DNA from: Pseudomonas sp. FP198
Lineage (GTDB): Bacteria > Pseudomonadota > Gammaproteobacteria > Pseudomonadales > Pseudomonadaceae
Assembly: GCF_030687895.1 (NCBI RefSeq)
Contig: NZ_CP117452.1
Span: 5,261,001 to 5,325,000 of the forward strand
DNA: 64,000 nt
Reading direction: 5' to 3'
Notes under the pieces: generated by a model
Told to the model about the DNA's origin: nothing
Databases searched by the model: none
Seen by the model: the letters and a program-made list of their open reading frames with translations, nothing else
Shown here: positions 43,051 to 51,800 of the stretch, piece by piece
Layout of the letters: every line of letters begins with the position of its first letter
Position numbering within the stretch: position 1 is the stretch's first letter
Made by a program: the position numbers and the translations under genes

Positions 43051-43142
43051 TGCGAGCAGGCTCGCTCCCACAATGGCCGGGGTCGAACCTATAGGGTGAG
43101 TACACCCCAAGCCCTGTGGGAGCGAGCTCGCTCGCGATGGCG
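43051..43142. repeat. Inverted REP pair, tail-to-tail orientation (GTGGGAGCGAGC type)
   Basis: TGCGAGCAGGCTCGCTCCCAC at the left and GTGGGAGCGAGCTCGCTCGCGA at the right, with about 45 bases between. It lies just after msrA. Confidence 0.85.
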
Positions 43143-43159
43143 TCCTGACAGTCGGCCAG

Positions 43160-43500
43160 GGGGGTTGTTGACTGGGTACATATCCGTTGTTGCGGTAACG
43201 GCGGCTTATGGTTCCGCCCTTACGGCGGGTCACTTTCAAAAAGCGTGAAAGTAACCAAAGCGCTTTAGCCCCACCACTCGGTGCCTCGCTAAGGCTCGGC
43301 ATGCCCTCACTCCGGCATTGCTCCGTGGGCCCGCCGCGAAGGGCCATCCCTGGCCCAGCGCGGCTACCCCGGCATCCATGCCGGGATGCCCACTCCACAA
43401 TGCCTGCGTTCGGCCAGCGTGGTTAACGGGGCGCCTCAGATCAAGATCAAGATCAAGATCAAGATCAAAAGCAAGGCGCCCTGATTCTCGCGGGGGTACC
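43160..43500. repeat. Mosaic intergenic element with inverted motifs and a GATCAA microsatellite
   Basis: This non-coding stretch resembles a block I recall from many P. fluorescens-group intergenic regions: GGTAACGGCGGCTTATGG, a palindromic GCCCTTACGGCGGG, AAAGTAACCAAAGCGCTT, several dyads (GGCATCCATGCC, GGGCCATCCCTGGCCC) and CAGCGTGGTTAACGGGGCGCC, then five copies of GATCAA (43439-43468) and AAAAGCAAGGCGCC. GGGGCGCC and GGCGCCC flank the microsatellite as an inverted pair. Short open frames across it are not convincing. Whether it is mobile or structural is unknown. Confidence 0.6.
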
Positions 43501-43511
43501 CCGGTTTCATT

Positions 43512-43538
43512 GTGGGAGCGAGCTTGCTCGCGATGGCG
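43512..43538 (+). repeat. Single REP element (GTGGGAGCGAGC type)
   Basis: GTGGGAGCGAGCTTGCTCGCGA with no mirrored partner close by, 23 bases before the 3' end of rlmJ. It completes the 526-base gap between msrA and rlmJ. Confidence 0.8.
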
Positions 43539-43561
43539 TCCTTACAGACACCACCAACACC

Positions 43562-44401
43562 TCAAGCTTCAGCAATCAACCAATCCATCTGCCACCCACC
43601 CTGGGTTTGCCCGAGCTTCTTGGACAACCATGGCAGCAATTCCCGCAATTCTTCCTCAAGCCCCCAGGGCGGATTGGCAATGGCCAGGCCGGAGCCGTTC
43701 AGGCTGTTCGGCGTGGCCAGCGGATGCACCAGCAATTCCACCCGCAACAGCTTCGGCGCGCCGGTGCCGGCCAGGTCCTGGTAGAAGCGCCGCAACATGC
43801 GCTGGTCCTTCACCGGGTACCAGATCGCCGCGACCGTCTGGCGCATCCGGCCGATGGCCTCCTTGAGCGAAGCGGCGCAGCGCTGCATCTCGTCGAGCTG
43901 CTCAAAGGGAGGATCGATTAGCATCAGCCCGCGCTTCTCGCTCACCGGCAGCAGAGCCCGCGGCACATGCCAGCCTTCGCCCAGGTGCACCGCCACGCGA
44001 CGGTCACCCTTCATGTTGTCCTTGAGCAGTACGCCGTCTTCGGGATGTTTCTCGTTGAGCAGCACCCGGTCCTGCGCCCGGGTCAGGCGCCGCGCCAGTT
44101 CCGGTGAGCCCGGGTAATAACGCAACTGGCCGTCCGGGTTCATCTCGTGCAGCACCTTCATGTACTCGGCGGTCAACGGCGGCAGGTCATCCTGGCCCCA
44201 CAACCGCGCGATGCCTTCCAGGTATTCGCCGGTGCGATTGGCCTGGTCGCCCTGCAAGTCGTACAGCCCGATGCCCGCGTGGGTATCGAGGTAGGCAAAG
44301 GGCTGCTCCTTGCGCGACATCAGGGCAATGAGGCGGGTCAAGGTCAGGTGTTTGAACACATCGGCGTGATTGCCGGCGTGGAAGGCGTGACGATAATTCA
44401 T
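43562..44401 (-). CDS. rlmJ: 23S rRNA (adenine(2030)-N6)-methyltransferase RlmJ
   Basis: RlmJ (formerly YhiR/ComJ) methylates A2030 of 23S rRNA using SAM. The 279-residue protein starts MNYRHAFHAGNHADVFKHLT, a family signature. The SAM-binding region includes FAYLDTHAGIGLYDL (about 35-49), and the catalytic N6-methyltransferase motif IV is present as LMLIDPPFEQ (about 160-169, DPPF). The C-terminus SGLAIANPPWGLEEEL is also typical. In Pseudomonas the gene follows msrA (PAO1 PA5019 region). Confidence 0.94.
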   Translation of the reverse strand: MNYRHAFHAGNHADVFKHLTLTRLIALMSRKEQPFAYLDTHAGIGLYDLQGDQANRTGEYLEGIARLWGQDDLPPLTAEYMKVLHEMNPDGQLRYYPGSPELARRLTRAQDRVLLNEKHPEDGVLLKDNMKGDRRVAVHLGEGWHVPRALLPVSEKRGLMLIDPPFEQLDEMQRCAASLKEAIGRMRQTVAAIWYPVKDQRMLRRFYQDLAGTGAPKLLRVELLVHPLATPNSLNGSGLAIANPPWGLEEELRELLPWLSKKLGQTQGGWQMDWLIAEA

Positions 44402-44489
44402 GGCGGCTCCTGCGAAGGCCGAGGAGTTTACCTTGAAGCGTGCCGAACGTCAGGGGTTCGCAGCCGAGCGGACGACAGCCATCACCCCT

Positions 44490-44533
44490 GTGGCGAGGGA
44501 GCTTGCTCCCGCTGGGCTGCGCAGCGGCCCCCT
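44490..44533 (+). repeat. Single REP element (GTGGCGAGGGAGC type)
   Basis: GTGGCGAGGGAGCTTGCTCC with the usual inner GGGCTGCGCAGCGGCCC palindrome but no opposite copy. It lies between rlmJ and the 3' end of vgrG. Confidence 0.82.
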
Positions 44534-44544
44534 TACAACGGGCC

Positions 44545-46569
44545 TCAACACGCCAACAGATCGCAGGCGCCCGCCTTGCAGCGCTCGCATTCCTCGCAGA
44601 ACGGCGCGGGGCTTTTCAGGCTGAGGATCTGCGCATGGCTAAGGGCCGAGGCCGGCGCGGCGGCGAGTTTTTCCGCCGCGCCGGGCGCAATGGCTTCGGC
44701 GCCCATGGTTGCCATCGGCGCACCACCGACCTGGATCGGCACGCTGCTGAAGATTCCGCCCGGACCGATGTTGATCCAGTGTCCACCGGCCTGGATGGTC
44801 GCGCTGGCGTCCCCCTCAAGCACGATCTGCCGGCCGGCACTGACATGAAAGCCTCCCACGGCGCTGATGGCCTGGTTGGCCACGCGGATATGCCGATCGC
44901 CCGTGACCAGCAGGTGATCGTCCTGGCGGACCTCGACCTGACGCCGACCGGCGGTGATGCGCTGCTCGTCATCCTGCAGTTCATGCCGCGACAAGCCGGC
45001 GACCACGATGCTGCGCTCGTGGTCGACCTGCACGCGCTGGTCGTGCAACACGTGCTGGGTCCAGTTGCGCTGGGCCCTCAGGTAGATTTCCTCGGCGCCC
45101 TTGCGGTCTTCGATGCGCAACTCGTTGTAGCCACCGCCACCGGGGCTGCTCTGGCTGCGCAATATGCTGCGGGTCTGGTCCGCAGGCAGGTCCAGCGGCA
45201 CCGGGTTGGCGCCGTTCGGCAGACAGCCCACCACCAGCGGCTTGTCCACGTCGCCCTCCATGAACCCCACCAGCACTTCCATGCCGACCCGGGGAATCAT
45301 CACGCCGCCGTAGTGATCGTGTGCCCAGCCGCTCGCCACTCTCAGCCAGCAACTGGAATGCTCGTCACGCTTACCGTCGCGATCCCAGACCAGTTGCACC
45401 TTGACCCGCCCGAACGCGTCGCAATGGATCTCGCTGTCCGCCGGGCCGGTCACCACCGCGGGCTGGTAGCCGTTGACGGACGGTTTGCCGTGCTGCAACG
45501 GCGGACGAAAGAACACTTCCCACGGCGTCGCGAGGAAGCTATTGCGGTAGCCCTGGAACTCATCCGCGCCGACAGCGGCGGTTTCTTCCAGCACCTGCGG
45601 CTGATGGCCATGGTGGTCAACCTGCGTCAGCAACCAGAGATCATTCCATTGCGCCCGGGGATGCTCCTTGATACGCATGAAATGTCCGCTGGCAAAAGCG
45701 CTGTCATCGCTGCCACCCTCCGCCAGGCACCCATCGCCCGCCTGCCGTTGGAGAGCATGCTGGGCCAGACGCTGGCCATCGTCGCGGTCGGTGAACTGGC
45801 CGGGGTAGTGATAACTCTCCAGAACGGGAAGTTGCTGATTGCCGATGTCCGCCTGTAACGAGAGGCCCGGCTTGCGAAAATCGTAGTCGCGCAACATCAC
45901 GGCGTTGGTGTGGGTCTGCAGCCGCACGGCCAGGCGCTTGATAGCCGGCTCGGCGGCAGCCATGCCGCTGCCGGGCAGATACAAAGTGGACTCGGGCAGG
46001 CGCGGGAACACCGTCTGGTTGTCGCCAAATATCAGCAGGTGGCCGTCAGGGCTGTGTCGGAAGTGATAATGGATGCCGACTTCGGCGCAAATCCGTTCGA
46101 TAAAAACCAGATCGCTTTCGTGGTACTGCACGCAGTATTCACGCTCGGGGTATTGCCCGCCAAGACTGAACTGGCAAGCATCGGCGAGAATACCGTGGTC
46201 CTTCAACACGCGGGCGATGATGTCCGGCACGCTCAGGTGCTGGAAAATCCGTTGGTTGATGCGATGGCGCAAGTAAGCCAGGCGAGGCACCAGGCTGACC
46301 TGATAACGGCTCAGCCGCTCGCCCGAATCGCCCTGGGCCACACTATAGACCTGGCCGTGGATGCCGCCACCTTGGTGATCGAAGCGCAGATAAGCCTGAC
46401 GATGCAATAAATCTTCAAGCACCAGGTCGGGCCGCTCGCTGACCAGCTCCAGATCAAAGCGATAGGGCTGGCTGACGGCTTCCGTGCCCTTGAACTCAAG
46501 GACCTGCAATTCATTCGGGCCGCTGTCGAATGTCAGCGTAAAACGTGGCGAGTTGGCAGGCGCGAACAT
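44545..46569 (-). CDS. vgrG: Type VI secretion spike protein VgrG (orphan)
   Basis: A 674-residue VgrG. The N-terminal gp27-like part runs from FTLTFDSGPNELQVLEFKG to about residue 390 (with YCVQYHESDLVFIERICAEVGIHY-like sequence near 155). The gp5-like OB fold follows (VTGPADSEIHCDAFGRVKVQ, WLRVASGWAHDHYGGVMIPR), then GYNELRIEDRKGAEEIYLRA and the needle repeats, and a DUF2345-like region ending in a short tail with five cysteines (CEECERCKAGACDLLAC). The ATG at 46569 with AGAGG upstream is preferred to a frame 64 codons longer. No hcp, tss, PAAR or obvious effector gene is nearby, so it must depend on a T6SS elsewhere. Confidence 0.93.
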   Translation of the reverse strand: MFAPANSPRFTLTFDSGPNELQVLEFKGTEAVSQPYRFDLELVSERPDLVLEDLLHRQAYLRFDHQGGGIHGQVYSVAQGDSGERLSRYQVSLVPRLAYLRHRINQRIFQHLSVPDIIARVLKDHGILADACQFSLGGQYPEREYCVQYHESDLVFIERICAEVGIHYHFRHSPDGHLLIFGDNQTVFPRLPESTLYLPGSGMAAAEPAIKRLAVRLQTHTNAVMLRDYDFRKPGLSLQADIGNQQLPVLESYHYPGQFTDRDDGQRLAQHALQRQAGDGCLAEGGSDDSAFASGHFMRIKEHPRAQWNDLWLLTQVDHHGHQPQVLEETAAVGADEFQGYRNSFLATPWEVFFRPPLQHGKPSVNGYQPAVVTGPADSEIHCDAFGRVKVQLVWDRDGKRDEHSSCWLRVASGWAHDHYGGVMIPRVGMEVLVGFMEGDVDKPLVVGCLPNGANPVPLDLPADQTRSILRSQSSPGGGGYNELRIEDRKGAEEIYLRAQRNWTQHVLHDQRVQVDHERSIVVAGLSRHELQDDEQRITAGRRQVEVRQDDHLLVTGDRHIRVANQAISAVGGFHVSAGRQIVLEGDASATIQAGGHWINIGPGGIFSSVPIQVGGAPMATMGAEAIAPGAAEKLAAAPASALSHAQILSLKSPAPFCEECERCKAGACDLLAC

Positions 46570-46779
46570 CCGATGTGCCTCTGCGAAAGGAAGGCGAGCG
46601 ATTCTGCATGAGCCATGACGGATTGGACCGATCAGCGGAAAAAACAGATTTGCCTTACAGACGACGGGGCAAAAGTTGCACCAAACAAACGTATCGCCTG
46701 ACATCGCGGTTTGGCAGAGCCTGTCAGGCAAAGTGAGGTAACGGCAGAGTTTCTCCAACAATCGGGCCGGGGCGCCGGC

Positions 46780-46820
46780 AAAAAAAACGGCCCGCCTCCA
46801 TGAGAGACGAGCCGTTTTTC
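46780..46820 (-). terminator. Terminator downstream of putP (possibly bidirectional)
   Basis: On the minus strand AAAAACGGCTCGTC pairs imperfectly with GGCGGGCCGTTTTTTTT, a stem closed by CTCATGGA, with T-tracts on both strands. It lies 38 bases after the putP stop. Confidence 0.8.
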
Positions 46821-46858
46821 AAACCTTCAGACGAGCCATGACGGCCTCGCCGAGTGGC

Positions 46859-48343
46859 TTATTGATTCAAGCGGAAATCCTTCTCGGCCGCTTCGAAGCG
46901 CTGCAGCATGCCGGCGGTTGGCGAACCCATCTTGCTGACCACATAGATCGCCAGGCTGGCAAAGATGAAGCCAGGAATGATTTCGTACAGGCCCAGCAGC
47001 TCGAAATGCTTCCAGACGATTACGGTGATCGCACCCACCAGGATCCCGGCCAGCGCGCCGTTACGGGTCATGTCTTTCCAGATCACCGAAATCAGCACCA
47101 CAGGACCGAAGGCCGCACCGAAACCGGCCCAGGCGTAGCTCACCAGGCCCAGTACACGGTTTTCCGGGTTGGCGGCCAGGGCGATGGCGATGACCGCTAT
47201 CAGCAGCACCATGAAACGACCTACCCAGACCAGTTCCAGCTGGGAAGCGCTCTTGCGCAGGAACGTCTTGTAGAAATCTTCGGTCAGGGAACTGGAGCAC
47301 ACCAGCAATTGGCAGCTCAAGGTGCTCATGACCGCCGCCAGGATGGCCGACAGCAGGACACCGGCAACCCATGGATTGAACAGCAGTTTCGCCAGCTCGA
47401 TGAACACACGCTCAGGGTTTTCGGTCACCGGACCGGCCACTTCCGGGTGCGCCGAGAAGTAGGCGATACCGAAGAAACCGACGGCAACGGTGCCGCCCAG
47501 GCACAGGATCATCCAGGCCATGGAGATGCGACGCGCCTTGGCAATCGACTTGACCGAATCCGCCGCCATGAAGCGCGCCAGGATATGCGGCTGGCCGAAG
47601 TAGCCCAGGCCCCAGCCCATCAGCGAGATGATGCCGATGAAGGTGGTGTTTTTCAGCATGTCGAACGACGTAGGGTCTTTCGCCTCGATAGCCAGGAAAG
47701 TGGTATCGACGCCGCCGGTGGCCAGCAGCACGATGATCGGCGTGAGGATCAACGCGAAGATCATCAGGGTCGCTTGTACGGTGTCGGTCCAGCTTACGGC
47801 CAGGAAACCACCGATGAAGGTGTAGGCAATGGTCGCGGCGGCACCGGCCCACAGCGCGGTTTCGTAGGACATGCCGAAAGTGCTTTCGAACAGACGGGCA
47901 CCGGCAACAATGCCGGAAGCGCAGTAGATGGTGAAGAACACCAGGATCACGACCGCGGAAATGATCCGCAGCAAACCGCTCTTGTCTTCGAAGCGGCTGG
48001 AGAAGTAGTCCGGCAGCGTCAGCGCGTCACCGTTGTGCTCGGTCTGCACCCGCAGGCGACCGGCCACGAACAGCCAGTTCAGGTAGGCACCGATGATCAG
48101 GCCGATGGCGATCCAGCTTTCCGACAGGCCGGACATATAGATGGCGCCGGGCAAACCCATCAACAGCCAGCCGCTCATGTCGGAGGCACCGGCAGAGAGC
48201 GCCGTCACGACACTGCCCAGGCTGCGACCGCCCAGGATGTAATCGGAAAGGTTGTTGGTGGAGCGATAAGCCATCAGGCCGATCAGGACCATGGCTGCGA
48301 TGTAGATCACGAAAGTGATCAGGGTAGGATTGCTGAAACTCAT
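46859..48343 (-). CDS. putP: Sodium/proline symporter PutP
   Basis: PutP imports proline with Na+ across the inner membrane. It has 494 residues and about 13 hydrophobic segments, in the SSS (solute:sodium symporter) family. Diagnostic stretches: LGGRSLGSVVTALSAGASDMSGWLLMG-like sequence in the first quarter (residues that form the Na+/proline site in TM2), FIGGFLAVSWTDTVQA (about 184-199) and STLSCQLLVCSSSLTEDFYK (about 335-355). It is divergent from putA across a region with many PutA-type sites, giving proline-dependent co-regulation. A terminator follows. Confidence 0.97.
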   Translation of the reverse strand: MSFSNPTLITFVIYIAAMVLIGLMAYRSTNNLSDYILGGRSLGSVVTALSAGASDMSGWLLMGLPGAIYMSGLSESWIAIGLIIGAYLNWLFVAGRLRVQTEHNGDALTLPDYFSSRFEDKSGLLRIISAVVILVFFTIYCASGIVAGARLFESTFGMSYETALWAGAAATIAYTFIGGFLAVSWTDTVQATLMIFALILTPIIVLLATGGVDTTFLAIEAKDPTSFDMLKNTTFIGIISLMGWGLGYFGQPHILARFMAADSVKSIAKARRISMAWMILCLGGTVAVGFFGIAYFSAHPEVAGPVTENPERVFIELAKLLFNPWVAGVLLSAILAAVMSTLSCQLLVCSSSLTEDFYKTFLRKSASQLELVWVGRFMVLLIAVIAIALAANPENRVLGLVSYAWAGFGAAFGPVVLISVIWKDMTRNGALAGILVGAITVIVWKHFELLGLYEIIPGFIFASLAIYVVSKMGSPTAGMLQRFEAAEKDFRLNQ

Positions 48344-48806
48344 GAGTACGCCCTGGCTTTGTTTTTATGGTGCGGTGGCAGTTGAAAACCCGGACAACGC
48401 AGACGCTGTACCGACGTTTTGTGGACCCGCGAATTTATGACTGATGTTTCCCCAGGAAAGCCACCAGCCGATGCAGCTCGGCGTGAAGCCCGGTTGCACC
48501 TTGGCCGCGAATGCTATTCAACAATTCAAATAAGGTGCAACCAATTTCGTTCAAATAAGTTGCACCTAGTCGGAATATTCGTACGCAAGGCGATTTTCCG
48601 CACGTTATTGGTGCAAACAAGGTCGCTTTTCGACTGGCTGGCGCACCAACAAAGTGCAAAGCCTGTTTACGATCCAATGCGACCTGATGAGCTGCTCAAT
48701 ATTTCGACAAAAAACAGGTTGCACCCGGTTGCACCTCTATCGGCTCGCAGCTAATCTTGCCGCCAGCTGATGCCACGCCATACGTGGTAAACATGAGGAT
48801 AAAAAT
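48344..48806. promoter_or_regulatory. putP-putA divergent control region with multiple PutA operators
   Basis: A 463-base intergenic region. GTTGCA-type sites, the DNA target known for PutA in enterics, appear as GGTTGCACC at 48492, GGTGCAACC (reverse) at 48534, GTTGCACC at 48559, GGTGCAAAC (reverse, one mismatch) at 48610, and two direct GGTTGCACC copies ten bases apart at 48717 and 48727. The last pair lies about 75-90 bases before the putA ATG and would cover its promoter. GAGGAT precedes the putA start. No gene is credible in this gap. Confidence 0.8.
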
Positions 48807-51800
48807 ATGGCTACCACCACCCTTGGGGTCAAACTCGACGACCCGACCCGCGAACGCCTGAAGGCGGCCGCAACCTCGATTGATCGCACGCCGCACTGGC
48901 TGATCAAGCAGGCAATTTTCAATTACCTGGAAAAACTCGAGGGTGGTGCAACCCTGACCGAGCTGAACGGTTCGACCCGCGCCGATAGCGATGATGCCGG
49001 TGAAGTCCAGCCCGACCACGCTCACCAGTGCTTCCTGGAGTTCGCCGAAAGCATTCTGCCGCAATCGGTCCTGCGCGCCTCCATTACCGCCGCCTACCGC
49101 CGTCCTGAGCCGGAAGTGGTGCCGATGCTGATCGAGCAGGCCCGACTGCCGGCCGAAATGGCCGAGGCCACCAACAAGCTCGCGGCGTCGATCGCGGAAA
49201 AACTGCGCAACCAGAAGAGCGCGGGCGGGCGGGCCGGTATTGTCCAAGGCTTGCTGCAGGAATTTTCCCTGTCGTCCCAGGAAGGCGTGGCGCTGATGTG
49301 TCTCGCCGAAGCACTGCTGCGCATCCCGGACAAAGGCACCCGCGACGCACTGATTCGCGACAAGATCAGCACCGGCAACTGGCAGCCGCACCTGGGCAAC
49401 AGCCCGTCGCTGTTCGTCAACGCCGCCACCTGGGGCCTGCTGCTGACCGGCAAGTTGGTCGCCACTCATAATGAAGCCGGCCTGACTTCGTCGCTGAGCC
49501 GCATCATTGGCAAGAGCGGCGAGCCGATGATCCGCAAGGGCGTCGACATGGCCATGCGCCTGATGGGCGAGCAGTTCGTCACCGGCGAAACCATCGCCGA
49601 AGCCCTGGCCAACGCCAGCAAGTTCGAAGCCAAGGGTTTCCGTTATTCCTACGACATGCTCGGTGAAGCCGCGCTCACTGAACATGACGCCCAGAAGTAC
49701 CTGGCCTCGTACGAACAAGCCATCCATTCGATCGGCAAAGCCTCTCACGGTCGTGGGATTTACGAAGGCCCGGGCATTTCCATCAAGCTTTCGGCCCTGC
49801 ACCCGCGCTACAGCCGCGCCCAGTACGAACGCGTCATGGACGAACTGTACCCGCGCCTGTTGTCGCTGACCCTGCTCGCCAAGCAATACGACATCGGCCT
49901 GAACATCGACGCCGAAGAGGCCGACCGCCTCGAACTGTCCTTGGACCTGCTCGAGCGCCTGTGCTTCGAGCCGAAGCTGACCGGCTGGAACGGCATCGGC
50001 TTCGTGATCCAGGCCTACCAGAAGCGTTGCCCGTATGTCATCGACTATGTGATCGACCTGGCTCGTCGCAGCCGTCACCGCCTGATGATCCGCCTGGTGA
50101 AAGGCGCCTACTGGGACAGCGAGATCAAGCGCGCCCAGGTCGAAGGCCTGGAAGGCTATCCGGTCTACACCCGCAAGGTGTACACCGACGTTTCCTACAT
50201 CGCCTGCGCCCGCAAGCTGCTGTCGGTGCCGGAAGTCATCTATCCACAATTCGCCACGCACAACGCCCACACTCTGTCGGCGATTTACCACATCGCCGGT
50301 CAGAACTATTACCCGGGGCAGTATGAGTTCCAATGCCTGCATGGCATGGGCGAACCGCTGTACGAACAGGTTGTAGGCAAGGTTTCCGAAGGCAAGCTGA
50401 ACCGACCATGCCGTGTGTACGCGCCTGTCGGCACCCACGAAACGCTGCTGGCCTACCTGGTGCGTCGCTTGCTGGAAAACGGCGCGAACACTTCATTCGT
50501 CAACCGCATCGCCGACCAGTCGATTTCCATCCAGGAACTGGTGGCCGATCCAGTGGCAAGCATTGAGCAGATGGCGACGCGGGAAGGCGGTTTCGGCCTG
50601 CCGCACCCGCGTATTCCGTTGCCACGCGATTTGTACGGCAGCGAACGCGCCAACTCCAGCGGCATCGACCTGGCCAACGAACATCGCCTGGCCTCGTTGT
50701 CCTGCGCTTTGCTGGCCACCGCCCACAACGACTGGAAAGCTGCGCCGATGCTCGGCTGCGCCGCCAGTGAAGAAACCCCGGCACCGGTGCTGAACCCGGC
50801 CGATCACCGTGACGTGGTGGGCCACGTGCAGGAGGCTACCGTCGCTGATGTCGACAACGCCATCCAGTGCGCCCTCAACGCCGCGCCGATCTGGCAAGCC
50901 ACGCCACCGGCCGAACGCGCCGCGATCCTGGAGCGCGCCGCCGACCTGATGGAAGGCGAGATCCAGCCGCTGATGGGCCTGCTGGCCCGCGAAGCCGGCA
51001 AGACCTTCGCCAACGCCATCGCCGAGGTGCGCGAGGCCGTGGACTTCCTGCGCTACTACGCGGTGCAGGCGCGCAACGATTTCACCAACGATGCCCACCG
51101 TCCATTGGGCCCGGTGGTCTGCATCAGTCCGTGGAACTTCCCGCTGGCGATTTTCAGCGGCCAGGTCGCCGCCGCACTGGCCGCCGGCAACCCGGTACTG
51201 GCCAAGCCCGCCGAGCAGACGCCTCTGGTGGCTGCCCAGGCAGTGCGCCTGATGCTTGAAGCCGGCATTCCGGAAGGTGTCCTGCAATTGCTGCCGGGCC
51301 GTGGCGAAACCGTTGGTGCCCGCCTGGTGGGTGACGATCGGGTCAAAGGCGTGATGTTCACCGGCTCGACCGAAGTCGCGCGCCTGCTGCAACGCAATAT
51401 CGCCGGACGCCTGGACAACCAGGGCCGGCCGATCCCGCTGATCGCCGAAACCGGCGGCCAGAACGCGATGATCGTCGACTCCTCGGCCCTGACTGAACAA
51501 GTGGTCATCGACGTGGTGTCCTCGGCTTTCGACAGCGCCGGCCAGCGTTGCTCGGCCCTGCGTGTTCTGTGTCTGCAGGAAGATTCCGCCGACCGCGTCA
51601 TCGAAATGCTCAAGGGCGCCATGGCCGAATCGCGCCTCGGCAACCCCGAGCGCCTGTCGGTGGACATCGGCCCGGTGATCGACGCCGAAGCCAAGGCCGG
51701 CATCGAGAAACACATCCAGGCCATGCGCGACAAAGGTCGCACCGTGTATCAGATGGCAATCGCCGACAGCGACGAGTGCAAGCGCGGCACCTTCGTGGTG

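Noticed and set aside
43208..43866. Small plus-strand frames over the mosaic element and the end of rlmJ
   Set aside because: They cross repeat sequence and then run antisense to rlmJ; composition is Arg/Ser/Pro-rich noise.
48419..48754. 111-codon frame in the putP-putA gap
   Set aside because: It runs through the PutA operator sites, has no ribosome-binding site and no recognisable protein features.
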